From assembly GCA_023055355.1 (NCBI GenBank), contig JALJCS010000001.1, forward strand, positions 104,163,881 through 104,227,880: a stretch of 64,000 nt of DNA, in the 5' to 3' direction. Origin of the DNA: Agelaius tricolor. Its lineage: Eukaryota > Chordata > Aves > Passeriformes > Icteridae. Positions 10,485 to 24,053 of this stretch are shown piece by piece (position 1 is the stretch's first letter; every line of letters begins with the position of its first letter). The notes below the pieces were generated by a model that did no database searches, had not been told where the DNA came from, and saw only the letters and a list, made by a program, of their open reading frames with translations. A program made the position numbers and the translations under genes.

Positions 10485-11613
10485 CCCTGAAAAGAAAGGC
10501 TTACAAAGACTCGGGAAAGGAGATAGGATCAAATGAAATGCGAGTGAAAAAAACGCCAAAAACCCAGAAAATCGGACTTGTAGTGTCTTCAAGAAGTGGT
10601 GTGTGAGGAATGGAGCTGCATTGCAAAGGACCAAAAGAGGCCAAAACTAAGCTCACAGATGTTGCAAAAGCCAGGGAAAAAGTCAAGGAGGAAGACAACC
10701 TGTTGGGGAAGATAGAAAAGACATGGCATGGATGCTTAAAAAAATAAAAAAAAAAAATACAGGAATCTTTCCCATATGCCAGTAAGTGCAGGCACGTGCA
10801 GCAAAGATTGCCAAAATTGATCCCTGCTGAAGGCCAAAACAGAAAGGAAGGACTTACAAAGAGGCTGGAATGGAGATATCATCAAAGGAATTGCAATTGG
10901 AGGAGAGAAAAAAAAAAACGGGGAAATTTGGGCAATTTAGTGACTAGAAGAAAATGGACCGGGATTCTAGCAGAGCAGTGCAAAAAACCAAAAGATGCCA
11001 AAACTAAGCTCACAGATGTTGCAAAAGCCAGGGAAAAAGTCAAGGAAGAAGAGAAATCTGGGTGAGGAAGATATGAGGGACATGGTATGAATACTTGAAA
11101 AACACTAAAATAAAAAAGGAAATAGTCTTTCCCATATGCCAGTAAGTGCAGGCACGTGCAGCAAAGCTTGCCAAAATTGATCCCCGCTGAAGGCCAAAAC
11201 AGAAAGGAAGGACTTACAAAGAGGCTGGAATGGAGATATCATCAAAGGAATTGCAATTGGAGGAGAGAAAAACAAAAATGGGGAAATTTGGGCAATTTAG
11301 TGACTAGTAGAACATGGACAGGGATTCTAGCAGAGCAGTGCAAAAAACCAAAAGATGCCAAAACTAAGCTCACAGATGTTGCAACAGCTGGGGAAAAAGT
11401 CAAGGAGGAAGACAAAACTTGCCGGGCAAGATAGAAAAGACATGGCATGGATGCTGAAAAAAAAGGAAAAAAAAGAAGAAAAAAATCTTTCCCAAAGTCA
11501 AAGGCATCAAAAGGCATGGCATGTCATCAAGTGCAGGGACATGCACCAAAGATTCCTCTCTTGGTCTCCATTGAAATCGCAAGATTCCGTTTCCCTTCCC
11601 GAAAGGAAATGAA
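10451..11613 (+). repeat. unit 6 (n=2)
   Basis: 1163 bp. Right palindrome 11577-11647, centre GAA. Confidence 0.95.
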
Positions 11614-13139
11614 ATTTCCTTTCGGGAAGGGAAACGGAATCTTGCGACCCTGAAAAGAAAGGCTTACAAAGACTCGGGAAAGGAGATAGGATCAAATGAA
11701 ATGCGAGTGAAAAAAGTGGCAAAAAACCCAGAAAATCGGGACTTGTAGTGTCTTCAAGAAATGGTGTGTGAGGAATGGAGCTGCATTGCAAAGGACCAAA
11801 AGAGGCCAAAACTAAGCTCACAGATGTTGCAAAAGCACGGGAAAAAGTCAAGGAGGAAGACACAACTTGTTGGGGAAGGTAGAAAAGACATGGCATGGAT
11901 GCTTAAAAAATTAAAAAAAAAAATACAGGAATCTTTCCCATATGCCAGTAAGTGCAGGCACGTGCAGCAAAGATTGCCAAAATTGATCTCCGCTGAAGGC
12001 CAAAACAGAAAGGAAGGACTTACAAAGAGGCTGGAATGGAGATATCATCAAAGGAATTGCAATTGGAGGAGAAAAAAAAAAAAGGGGGGAAATTTGGGCA
12101 ATTTAGTGACTAGAAGAAAATGGACCGGGATTCTAGCAGAGCAGTGCAAAAAACCAAAAGATGCCAAAACTAAGCCCACAGATGTTGCAAAAGCCCGGGA
12201 AAAAGTCAAGGAAGAAGAGAAATCTGGGTGAGGAAGATATGAGGGACATGGTATGAATACTTGAAAAACACTAAAATAAAAAAGGAAATAGTCTTTCCCA
12301 TATGCCAGTAAGTGCAGGCACGTGCAGCAAAGCTTGCCAAAATTGATCCCCGCTGAAGGCCAAAACAGAAAGGAAGGACTTACAAAGAGGCTGGAATGGA
12401 GATATCATCAAAGGAATTGCAATTGGAGGAGAGAAAAACAAAAATGGGGAAATTTGGGCAATTTAGTGACTAGAAGAACATGGACAGGGATTCTAGCAGA
12501 GCAGTGCAAAAAACCAAAAGATGCCAAAACTAAACCCACAGATGTTGCAAAAGCCCGGGAAAAAGTCAAGGAAGAAGAGAAATCTGGGTGAGGAAGATAT
12601 GAGGGACATGGTATGAATACTTGAAAAACACTAAAATAAAAAAGGAAATAGTCTTTCCCATATGCCAGTAAGTGCAGGCACGTGCAGCAAAGCTTGCCAA
12701 AATTGATCCCCGCTGAAGGCCAAAACAGAAAGGAAGGACTTACAAAGAGGCTGGAATGGAGATATCATCAAAGGAATTGCAATTGGAGGAGAGAAAAACA
12801 AAAATGGGGAAATTTGGGCAATTTAGTGACTAGTAGAACATGGACAGGGATTCTAGCAGAGCAGTGCAAAAAACCAAAAGATGCCCAAACTAAGCTCACA
12901 GATGTTGCAACAGCTGGGGAAAAAGTCAAGGAGGAAGACAAAACTTGCCGGGCAAGATAGAAAAGACATGGCATGGATGCAGAAAAAAAAGGAAAAAAAA
13001 GAAGAAAAAAATCTTTCCCAAAGTCAAAGGCATCAAAAGGCATGGCATGTCATCAAGTGCAGGGACATGCACCAAAGATTCCTCTCTTGGTCTCCATTGA
13101 AATCGCAAGATTCCGTTTCCCTTCCCGAAAGGAAATGAA
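11614..13139 (+). repeat. unit 7 (n=3)
   Basis: 1526 bp. x monomers begin near 11939, 12299 and 12659. It resembles unit 34 (offset about 29615). The second x carries CTAAACCCACAG, a private change also seen in units 34 and 36. Right palindrome 13103-13173, centre GAA. Confidence 0.95.
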
Positions 13140-14307
13140 ATTTCCTTTCGGGAAGGGAAACGGAATCTTGCGACCCTGAAAAGAAAGGCTTACAAAGACT
13201 CGGGAAAGGAGATAGGATCAAATGAAATGCGAGTGAAAAAAGTGGCAAAAAACCCAGAAAATCGGGACTTGTAGTGTCTTCAAGAAATGGTGTGTGAGGA
13301 ATGGAGCTGCATTGCAAAGGACCAAAAGAGGCCAAAACTAAGCTCACAGATGTTGCAAAAGCACGGGAAAAAGTCAAGGAGGAAGACACAACTTGTTGGG
13401 GAAGGTAGAAAAGACATGGCATGGATGCTTAAAAAATTAAAAAAAAAAAATACAGGAATCTTTCCCATATGCCAGTAAGTGCAGGCACGTGCAGCAAAGA
13501 TTGCCAAAATTGATCTCCGCTGAAGGCCAAAACAGAAAGGAAGGACTTACAAAGAGGCTGGAATGGAGATATCATCAAAGGAATTGCAATTGGAGGAGAA
13601 AAAAAAAAAAAAGGGGGAAATTTGGGCAATTTAGTGACTAGAAGAAAATGGACCGGGATTCTAGCAGAGCAGTGCAAAAAACCAAAAGATGCCAAAACTA
13701 AGCCCACAGATGTTGCAAAAGCCCGGGAAAAAGTCAAGGAAGAAGAGAAATCTGGGTGAGGAAGATATGAGGGACATGGTATGAATACTTGAAAAACACT
13801 AAAATAAAAAAGGAAATAGTCTTTCCCATATGCCAGTAAGTGCAGGCACGTGCAGCAAAGCTTGCCAAAATTGATCCCCGCTGAAGGCCAAAACAGAAAG
13901 GAAGGACTTACAAAGAGGCTGGAATGGAGATATCATCAAAGGAATTGCAATTGGAGGAGAGAAAAACAAAAATGGGGAAATTTGGGCAATTTAGTGACTA
14001 GTAGAACATGGACAGGGATTCTAGCAGAGCAGTGCAAAAAACCAAAAGATGCCAAAACTAAGCTCACAGATGTTGCAACAGCTGGGGAAAAAGTCAAGGA
14101 GGAAGACAAAACTTGCCGGGCAAGATAGAAAATACATGGCATGGATGCTGAAAAAAAAGGAAAAAAAAGAAGAAAAAAATCTTTCCCAAAGTCAAAGCCA
14201 TCAAAAGGCATGGCATGTCATCAAGTGCAGGGACATGCACCAAAGATTCCTCTCTTGGTCTCCATTGAAATCGCAAGATTCCGTTTCCCTTCCCGAAAGG
14301 AAATTTC
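13140..14307 (+). repeat. unit 8 (n=2)
   Basis: 1168 bp. It matches unit 35 at +29613 bp and shares a rare T at 14133 (partner 43746). However, its right palindrome (14271-14341) has centre TTC while the partner has GAA. Confidence 0.95.
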
Positions 14308-15830
14308 ATTTCCTTTCGGGAAGGGAAACGGAATCTTGCGACCCTGAAAAGAAAGGCTTCCAAAGACTCGGGAAAGGAGATAGGATCAAATGAAATGCGA
14401 GTGAAAAAAGTGGCAAAAAACCCAGAAAATCGGGACTTGTAGTGTCTTCAAGAAATGGTGTGTGAGGAATGGAGCTGCATTGCAAAGGACCAAAAGAGGC
14501 CAAAACTAAGCTCACAGATGTTGCAAAAGCCAGGGAAAAAGTCAAGGAGGAAGACACAACTTGTTGGGGAAGGTAGAAAAGACATGGCATGGATGCTTAA
14601 AAAATTAAAAAAAAAAATACAGGAATCTTTCCCATATGCCAGTAAGTGCAGGCACGTGCAGCAAAGATTGCCAAAATTGATCTCCGCTGAAGGCCAAAAC
14701 AGAAAGGAAGGACTTACAAAGAGGCTGGAATGGAGATATCATCAAAGGAATTGCAATTGGAGGAGAAAAAAAAAAAAGGGGGGAAATTTGGGCAATTTAG
14801 TGACTAGAAGAAAATGGACCGGGATTCTAGCAGAGCAGTGCAAAAAACCAAAAGATGCCAAAACTAAGCCCACAGATGTTGCAAAAGCCCGGGAAAAAGT
14901 CAAGGAAGAAGAGAAATCTGGGTGAGGAAGATATGAGGGACATGGTATGAATACTTGAAAAACACTAAAATAAAAAAGGAAATAGTCTTTCCCATATGCC
15001 AGTAAGTGCAGGCACGTGCAGCAAAGCTTGCCAAAATTGATCCCCGCTGAAGGCCAAAACAGAAAGGAAGGACTTACAAAGAGGCTGGAATGGAGATATC
15101 ATCAAAGGAATTGCAATTGGAGGAGAGAAAAACAAAAATGGGGAAATTTGGGCAATTTAGTGACTAGAAGAAAATGGACTGGGATTCTAGCAGAGCAGTG
15201 CAAAAAACCAAAAGATGCCAAAACTAAGCTCACAGATGTTGCAAAAGCCAGGGAAAAAGTCAAGGAGGAAGACAACCTGTTGGGGAAGATAGAAAAGACA
15301 TGGCATGGATGCTTAAAAAAATAAAAAAAAAAAATACAGGAATCTTTCCCATATGCCAGTAAGTGCAGGCACGTGCAGCAAAGATTGCCAAAATTGATCC
15401 CTGCTGAAGGCCAAAACAGAAAGGAAGGACTTACAAAGAGGCTGGAATGGAGATATCATCAAAGGAATTGCAATTGGAGGAGAGAAAAAAAAAAACGGGG
15501 AAATTTGGGCAATTTAGTGACTAGAAGAAAATGGACCGGGATTCTAGCAGAGCAGTGCAAAAAACCAAAAGATGCCCAAACTAAGCTCACAGATGTTGCA
15601 ACAGCTGGGGAAAAAGTCAAGGAGGAAGACAAAACTTGCCGGGCAAGATAGAAAAGACATGGCATGGATGCTGAAAAAAAAGGAAAAAAAAGAAGAAAAA
15701 AATCTTTCCCAAAGTCAAAGGCATCAAAAGGCATGGCATGTCATCAAGTGCAGGGACATGCACCAAAGATTCCTCTCTTGGTCTCCATTGAAATCGCAAG
15801 ATTCCGTTTCCCTTCCCGAAAGGAAATGAA
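14308..15830 (+). repeat. unit 9 (n=3)
   Basis: 1523 bp. Its second x (from about 14993) ends with a y-like tail, GACAACCTGTTGGGG, so it is a recombinant monomer. Right palindrome 15794-15864, centre GAA. Confidence 0.95.
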
Positions 15831-16987
15831 ATTTCCTTTCGGGAAGGGAAACGGAATCTTGCGACCCTGAAAAGAAAGGCTTACAAAGACTCGGGAAAGG
15901 AGATAGGATCAAATGAAATGCGAGTGAAAAAAACGCCAAAAACCCAGAAAATCGGACTTGTAGTGTCTTCAAGAAGTGGTGTGTGAGGAATGGAGCTGCA
16001 TTGCAAAGGACCAAAAGAGGCCAAAACTAAGCTCACAGATGTTGCAAAAGCACGGGAAAAAGTCAAGGAGGAAGACAACCTGTTGGGGAAGATAGAAAAG
16101 ACATGGCATGGATGCTTAAAAAAAATAAAAAAAAAAATACAGGAATCTTTCCCATATGCCAGTAAGTGCAGGCACGTGCAGCAAAGCTTGCCAAAATTGA
16201 TCCCCGCTGAAGGCCAAAACAGAAAGGAAGGACTTACAAAGAGGCTGGAATGGAGATATCATGAAAGGAATAGCAATTGGAGGAGAAAAAAAAAAAACGG
16301 GGAAATTTGGGCAATTTAGTGACTAGAAGAAAATGGACTGGGATTCTAGCAGAGCAGTGCAAAAAACCAAAAGATGCCAAAACTAAGCTCACAGATGTTG
16401 CAAAAGCCAGGGAAAAAGTCAAGGAGGAAGACAACCTGTTGGGGAAGATAGAAAAGACATGGCATGGATGCTTAAAAAAATAAAAAAAAAAAATACATGA
16501 ATCTTTCCCATATGCCAGTAAGTGCAGGCACGTGCAGCAAAGATTGCCAAAATTGATCCCTGCTGAAGGCCAAAACAGAAAGGAAGGACTTACAAAGAGG
16601 CTGGAATGGAGATATCATCAAAGGAATTGCAATTGGAGGAGAGAAAAAAAAAAACGGGGAAATTTGGGCAATTTAGTGACTAGAAGAAAATGGACCGGGA
16701 TTCTAGCAGAGCAGTGCAAAAAACCAAAAGATGCCCAAACTAAGCTCACAGATGTTGCAACAGCTGGGGAAAAAGTCAAGGAGGAAGACAAAACTTGCCG
16801 GGCAAGATAGAAAAGACATGGCATGGATGCAGAAAAATAAGGAAAAAAAAAAGAAAAAATCTTTCCCAAAGTCAAAGGCATCAAAAGGCATGGCATGTCA
16901 TCAAGTGCAGGGACATGCACCAAAGATTCCTCTCTTGGTCTCCATTGAAGTCGCAAGATTCCGTTTCCCTTCCCGAAAGGAAATTTC
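15831..16987 (+). repeat. unit 10 (n=2), recombinant monomer
   Basis: 1157 bp. Its first x has GAAAGGAATAGC for CAAAGGAATTGC and a y-like tail. The same changes occur in units 37 and 38 (+29616 and +30775 bp). Right palindrome 16951-17021, centre TTC, preceded by the rare GAAGTCGC. Confidence 0.95.
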
Positions 16988-18153
16988 ATTTCCTTTCGGG
17001 AAGGGAAACGGAATCTTGCGACCCTGAAAAGAAAGGCTTACAAAGACTCGGGAAAGGAGATAGGATCAAATGAAATGCGAGTGAAAAAAGTGGCAAAAAA
17101 CCCAGAAAATCGGGACTTGTAGTGTCTTCAAGAAATGGTCCGTGAGAAATGGAGCTGCATTGCAAAGGACCAAAAGAGGCCAAAACTAAGCTCACAGATG
17201 TTGCAAAAGCACGGGAAAAAGTCAAGGAGGAAGACACAACTTGTTGGGGAAGGTAGAAAAGACATGGCATGGATGCTTAAAAAATTAAAAAAAAAAATAC
17301 AGGAATCTTTCCCATATGCCAGTAAGTGCAGGCACGTGCAGCAAAGCTTGCCAAAATTGATCTCCGCTGAAGGCCAAAACAGAAAGGAAGGACTTACAAA
17401 GAGGCTGGAATGGAGATATCATCAAAGGAATTGCAATTGGAGGAGAAAAAAAAAAAAAGGGGGAAATTTGGGCAATTTAGTGACTAGAAGAAAATGGACC
17501 GGGATTCTAGCAGAGCAGTGCAAAAAACCAAAAGATGCCAAAACTAAGCTCACAGATGTTGCAAAAGCCAGGGAAAAAGTCAAGGAAGAAGAGAAATCTG
17601 GGTGAGGAAGATATGAGGGACATGGTATGAATACTTGAAAAACACTAAAATAAAAAAGGAAATAGTCTTTCCCATATGCCAGTAAGTGCAGGCACGTGCA
17701 GCAAAGCTTGCCAAAATTGATCCCCGCTGAAGGCCAAAACAGAAAGGAAGGACTTACAAAGAGGCTGGAATGGAGATATCATCAAAGGAATTGCAATTGG
17801 AGGAGAGAAAAACAAAAATGGGGAAATTTGGGCAATTTAGTGACTAGTAGAACATGGACAGGGATTCTAGCAGAGCAGTGCAAAAAACCAAAAGATGCCA
17901 AAACTAAGCTCACAGATGTTGCAACAGCTGGGGAAAAAGTCAAGGAGGAAGACAAAACTTGCCGGGCAAGATAGAAAAGACATGGCATGGATGCTGAAAA
18001 AAAAGGAAAAAAAAGAAGAAAAAAATCTTTCCCAAAGTCAAAGGCATCAAAAGGCATGGCATGTCATCAAGTGCAGGGACATGCACCAAAGATTCCTCTC
18101 TTGGTCTCCATTGAAATCGCAAGATTCCGTTTCCCTTCCCGAAAGGAAATGAA
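16988..18153 (+). repeat. unit 11 (n=2)
   Basis: 1166 bp. It matches unit 39 at +30775 bp, yet its right palindrome (18117-18187) has centre GAA where the partner (48892) has TTC. Confidence 0.95.
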
Positions 18154-18956
18154 ATTTCCTTTCGGGAAGGGAAACGGAATCTTGCGACCCTGAAAAGAAA
18201 GGCTTACAAAGACTCGGGAAAGGAGATAGGATCAAATGAAATGCGAGTGAAAAAAACGCCAAAAACCCAGAAAATCGGACTTGTAGTGTCTTCAAGAAGT
18301 GGTGTGTGAGGAATGGAGCTGCATTGCAAAGGACCAAAAGAGGCCAAAACTAAGCTCACAGATGTTGCAAAAGCACGGGAAAAAGTCAAGGAGGAAGACA
18401 ACCTGTTGGGGAAGATAGAAAAGACATGGCATGGATGCTTAAAAAAATAAAAAAAAAAAATACAGGAATCTTTCCCATATGCCAGTAAGTGCAGGCACGT
18501 GCAACAAAGATTGCCAAAATTGATCTCCGCTGAAGGCCAAAACAGAAAGGAAGGACTTACAAAGAGGCTGGAATGGAGATATCATCAAAGGAATTGCAAT
18601 TGGAGGAGAAAAAAAAAAAAAAGGGGGAAATTTGGGCAATTTAGTGACTAGAAGAAAATGGACCGGGATTCTAGCAGAGCAGTGCAAAAAACCAAAAGAT
18701 GCCAAAACTAAGCTCACAGATGTTGCAACAGCTGGGGAAAAAGTCAAGGAGGAAGACAAAACTTGCCAGGCAAGATAGAAAAGACATGGCATGGATGCTG
18801 AAAAAAAAGGAAAAAAAAGAAGAAAAAAATCTTTCCCAAAGTCAAAGGCATCAAAAGGCATGGCATGTCATCAAGTGCAGGGACATGCACCAAAGATTCC
18901 TCTCTTGGTCTCCATTGAAATTGCAAGATTCCGTTTCCCTTCCCAAAAGGAAATTC
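18154..18956 (+). repeat. unit 12 (n=1)
   Basis: 803 bp. Right palindrome is the degenerate TC form at 18921-18990. With unit 13 it forms the only pair of adjacent n=1 units. Confidence 0.95.
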
Positions 18957-19762
18957 ATTTCCTTTCGGGAAGGGAAACGGAATCTTGTGACCCTGAAAAG
19001 AAAGGCTTCCAAAGACTCGGGAAAGGAGATAGGATCAAATGAAATGCGAGTGAAAAAAGCGGCAAAAAACCCAGAAAATCGGGACTTGTAGTGTCTTCAA
19101 GAAATGGTCCGTGAGGAATGGAGCTGCATTGCAAAGGACCAAAAGAGGCCAAAACTAAGCTCACAGATGTTGCAAAAGCACGGGAAAAAGTCAAGGAGGA
19201 AGACAACCTGTTGGGGAAGATAGAAAAGACATGGCATGGATGCTTAAAAAAAATAAAAAAAAAAATACAGGAATCTTTCCCATATGCCAGTAAGTGCAGG
19301 CACGTGCAGCAAAGCTTGCCAAAATTGATCCCCGCTGAAGGCCAAAACAGAAAGGAAGGACTTACAAAGAGGCTGGAATGGAGATATCATCAAAGGAATT
19401 GCAATTGGAGGAGAAAAAAAAAAAAAAGGGGGAAATTTGGGCAATTTAGTGACTAGAAGAAAATGGACCGGGATTCTAGCAGAGCAGTGCAAAAAACCAA
19501 AAGATGCCAAAACTAAGCCCACAGATGTTGCAACAGCTGGGGAAAAAGTCAAGGAGGAAGACAAAACTTGCCGGGCAAGATAGAAAAGACATGGCATGGA
19601 TGCTGAAAAAAAAGGAAAAAAAAGAAGAAAAAAATCTTTCCCAAAGTCAAAGGCATCAAAAGGCATGGCATGTCATCAAGTGCAGGGACATGCACCAAAG
19701 ATTCCTCTCTTGGTCTCCATTGAAATCGCAAGATTCCGTTTCCCTTCCCGAAAGGAAATTTC
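18957..19762 (+). repeat. unit 13 (n=1)
   Basis: 806 bp. From its x monomer (about 19290) it runs into the block duplicated at +11719 bp. Right palindrome 19726-19796, centre TTC. Confidence 0.95.
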
Positions 19763-20924
19763 ATTTCCTTTCGGGAAGGGAAACGGAATCTTGCGACCCT
19801 GAAAAGAAAGGCTTCCAAAGACTCGGGAAAGGAGATAGGATCAAATGAAATGCGAGTGAAAAAAACGCCAAAAACCCAGAAAATCGGACTTGTAGTGTCT
19901 TCAAGAAGTGGTGTGTGAGGAATGGAGCTGCATTGCAAAGGACCAAAAGAGGCCAAAACTAAGCTCACAGATGTTGCAAAAGCACGGGAAAAAGTCAAGG
20001 AGGAAGACAACCTGTTGGGGAAGATAGAAAAGACATGGCATGGATGCTTAAAAAAATAAAAAAAAAAATACAGGAATCTTTCCCATATGCCAGTAAGTGC
20101 AGGCACGTGCAGCAAAGATTGCCAAAATTGATCCCTGCTGAAGGCCAAAACAGAAAGGAAGGACTTACAAAGAGGCTGGAATGGAGATATCATCAAAGGA
20201 ATTGCAATTGGAGGAGAGAAAAAAAAAAACGGGGAAATTTGGGCAATTTAGTGACTAGAAGAAAATGGACCGGGATTCTAGCAGAGCAGTGCAAAAAACC
20301 AAAAGATGCCAAAACTAAGCCCACAGATGTTGCAAAAGCCCGGGAAAAAGTCAAGGAAGAAGAGAAATCTGGGTGAGGAAGATATGAGGGACATGGTATG
20401 AATACTTGAAAAACACTAAAATAAAAAAGGAAATAGTCTTTCCCATATGCCAGTAAGTGCAGGCACGTGCAGCAAAGCTTGCCAAAATTGATCCCCGCTG
20501 AAGGCCAAAACAGAAAGGAAGGACTTACAAAGAGGCTGGAATGGAGATATCATCAAAGGAATTGCAATTGGAGGAGAGAAAAACAAAAATGGGGAAATTT
20601 GGGCAATTTAGTGACTAGTAGAACATGGACAGGGATTCTAGCAGAGCAGTGCAAAAAACCAAAAGATGCCAAAACTAAGCTCACAGATGTTGCAACAGCT
20701 GGGGAAAAAGTCAAGGAGGAAGACAAAACTTGCCGGGCAAGATAGAAAAGACATGGCATGGATGCTGAAAAAAAAGGAAAAAAAAGAAGAAAAAAATCTT
20801 TCCCAAAGTCAAAGGCATCAAAAGGCATGGCATGTCATCAAGTGCAGGGACATGCACCAAAGATTCCTCTCTTGGTCTCCATTGAAATCGCAAGATTCCG
20901 TTTCCCTTCCCGAAAGGAAATTTC
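19763..20924 (+). repeat. unit 14 (n=2)
   Basis: 1162 bp. Partner is unit 25 (+11719). Right palindrome 20888-20958, centre TTC. Confidence 0.95.
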
Positions 20925-21726
20925 ATTTCCTTTCGGGAAGGGAAACGGAATCTTGCGACCCTGAAAAGAAAGGCTTCCAAAGACTCGGGAAAGGAGATAG
21001 GATCAAATGAAATGCGAGTGAAAAAAACGCCAAAAACCCAGAAAATCGGACTTGTAGTGTCTTCAAGAAGTGGTGTGTGAGGAATGGAGCTGCATTGCAA
21101 AGGACCAAAAGAGGCCAAAACTAAGCTCACAGATGTTGCAAAAGCCAGGGAAAAAGTCAAGGAGGAAGACAACCTGTTGGGGAAGATAGAAAAGACATGG
21201 CATGGATGCTTAAAAAAATAAAAAAAAAAAATACAGGAATCTTTCCCATATGCCAGTAAGTGCAGGCACGTGCAGCAAAGATTGCCAAAATTGATCCCTG
21301 CTGAAGGCCAAAACAGAAAGGAAGGACTTACAAAGAGGCTGGAATGGAGATATCATCAAAGGAATTGCAATTGGAGGAGAGAAAAAAAAAAACGGGGAAA
21401 TTTGGGCAATTTAGTGACTAGAAGAAAATGGACCGGGATTCTAGCAGAGCAGTGCAAAAAACCAAAAGATGCCAAAACTAAGCTCACAGATGTTGCAAAA
21501 GCTGGGGAAAAAGTCAAGGAGGAAGACACAACTTGCCAGGCAAGATAGAAAAGACATGGCATGGATGCTGAAAAAAAAGGAAAAAAAAGAAGAAAAAAAT
21601 CTTTCCCAAAGTCAAAGGCATCAAAAGGCATGGCATGTCATCAAGTGCAGGGACATGCACCAAAGATTCCTCTCTTGGTCTCCATTGAAATTGCAAGATT
21701 CCGTTTCCCTTCCCAAAAGGAAATTC
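20925..21726 (+). repeat. unit 15 (n=1)
   Basis: 802 bp. Partner is unit 26 (+11719). Right palindrome is the degenerate TC form at 21691-21760. Confidence 0.95.
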
Positions 21727-22892
21727 ATTTCCTTTCGGGAAGGGAAACGGAATCTTGTGACCCTGAAAAGAAAGGCTTCCAAAGACTCGGGAAAGGAGAT
21801 AGGATCAAATGAAATGCGAGTGAAAAAAGCGGCAAAAAACCCAGAAAATCGGGACTTGTAGTGTCTTCAAGAAATGGTCCGTGAGGAATGGAGCTGCATT
21901 GCAAAGGACCAAAAGAGGCCAAAACTAAGCTCACAGATGTTGCAAAAGCACGGGAAAAAGTCAAGGAGGAAGACACAACTTGTTGGGGAAGGTAGAAAAG
22001 ACATGGCATGGATGCTTAAAAAAAATAAAAAAAAAATACAGGAATCTTTCCCATATGCCAGTAAGTGTAGGCACATGCAGCAAAGCTTGCCAAAATTGAT
22101 CTCCGCTGAAGGCCAAAACAGAAAGGAAGGACTTACAAAGAGGCTGGAATGGAGATATCATCAAAGGAATTGCAATTGGAGGAGAAAAAAAAAAAAAGGG
22201 GGAAATTTGGGCAATTTAGTGACTAGAAGAAAATGGACCGGGATTCTAGCAGAGCAGTGCAAAAACCCAAAAGATGCCAAAACTAAGCCCACAGATGTTG
22301 CAAAAGCCAGGGAAAAAGTCAAGGAAGAAGAGAAATCTGGGTGAGGAAGATATGAGGGACATGGTATGAATACTTGAAAAACACTAAAATAAAAAAGGAA
22401 ATAGTCTTTCCCATATGCCAGTAAGTGCAGGCACGTGCAGCAAAGCTTGCCAAAATTGATCCCCGCTGAAGGCCAAAACAGAAAGGAAGGACTTACAAAG
22501 AGGCTGGAATGGAGATATCATCAAAGGAATTGCAATTGGAGGAGAAAAAAAAAAAAAGGGGGAAATTTGGGCAATTTAGTGACTAGAAGAAAATGGACCG
22601 GGATTCTAGCAGAGCAGTGCAAAAAACCAAAAGATGCCAAAACTAAGCTCACAGATGTTGCAACAGCTGGGGAAAAAGTCAAGGAGGAAGACAAAACTTG
22701 CCGGGCAAGATAGAAAAGACATGGCATGGATGCTGAAAAAAAAGGAAAAAAAAGAAGAAAAAAATCTTTCCCAAAGTCAAAGGCATCAAAAGGCATGGCA
22801 TGTCATCAAGTGCAGGGACATGCACCAAAGATTCCTCTCTTGGTCTCCATTGAAATCGCAAGATTCCGTTTCCCTTCCCGAAAGGAAATGAA
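21727..22892 (+). repeat. unit 16 (n=2)
   Basis: 1166 bp. Partner is unit 27 (+11719). Its first x has the CACATG-mutated box (22073). Right palindrome 22856-22926, centre GAA. Confidence 0.95.
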
Positions 22893-24053
22893 ATTTCCTT
22901 TCGGGAAGGGAAACGGAATCTTGCGACCCTGAAAAGAAAGGCTTACAAAGACTCGGGAAAGGAGATAGGATCAAATGAAATGCGAGTGAAAAAAACGCCA
23001 AAAACCCAGAAAATCGGACTTGTAGTGTCTTCAAGAAGTGGTGTGTGAGGAATGGAGCTGCATTGCAAAGGACCAAAAGAGGCCAAAACTAAGCTCACAG
23101 ATGTTGCAAAAGCACGGGAAAAAGTCAAGGAGGAAGACAACCTGTTGGGGAAGATAGAAAAGACATGGCATGGATGCTTAAAAAAATAAAAAAAAAATAC
23201 AGGAATCTTTCCCATATGCCAGTAAGTGTAGGCACATGCAGCAAAGCTTGCCAAAATTGATCTCCGCTGAAGGCCAAAACAGAAAGGAAGGACTTACAAA
23301 GAGGCTGGAATGGAGATATCATCAAAGGAATTGCAATTGGAGGAGAAAAAAAAAAAAAGGGGGAAATTTGGGCAATTTAGTGACTAGAAGAAAATGGACC
23401 GGGATTCTAGCAGAGCAGTGCAAAAACCCAAAAGATGCCAAAACTAAGCCCACAGATGTTGCAAAAGCCAGGGAAAAAGTCAAGGAAGAAGAGAAATCTG
23501 GGTGAGGAAGATATGAGGGACATGGTATGAATACTTGAAAAACACTAAAATAAAAAAGGAAATAGTCTTTCCCATATGCCAGTAAGTGCAGGCACGTGCA
23601 GCAAAGCTTGCCAAAATTGATCCCCGCTGAAGGCCAAAACAGAAAGGAAGGACTTACAAAGAGGCTGGAATGGAGATATCATCAAAGGAATTGCAATTGG
23701 AGGAGAAAAAAAAAAAAAGGGGGAAATTTGGGCAATTTAGTGACTAGAAGAAAATGGACCGGGATTCTAGCAGAGCAGTGCAAAAAACCAAAAGATGCCA
23801 AAACTAAGCTCACAGATGTTGCAACAGCTGGGGAAAAAGTCAAGGAGGAAGACAAAACTTGCCGGGCAAGATAGAAAAGACATGGCATGGATGCTGAAAA
23901 AAAAGGAAAAAAAAGAAGAAAAAAATCTTTCCCAAAGTCAAAGGCATCAAAAGGCATGGCATGTCATCAAGTGCAGGGACATGCACCAAAGATTCCTCTC
24001 TTGGTCTCCATTGAAATCGCAAGATTCCGTTTCCCTTCCCGAAAGGAAATTTC
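22893..24053 (+). repeat. unit 17 (n=2)
   Basis: 1161 bp. Partner is unit 28 (+11719). It repeats the CACATG variant (23230), so that variant spread to adjacent units. Right palindrome 24017-24087, centre TTC. Confidence 0.95.
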
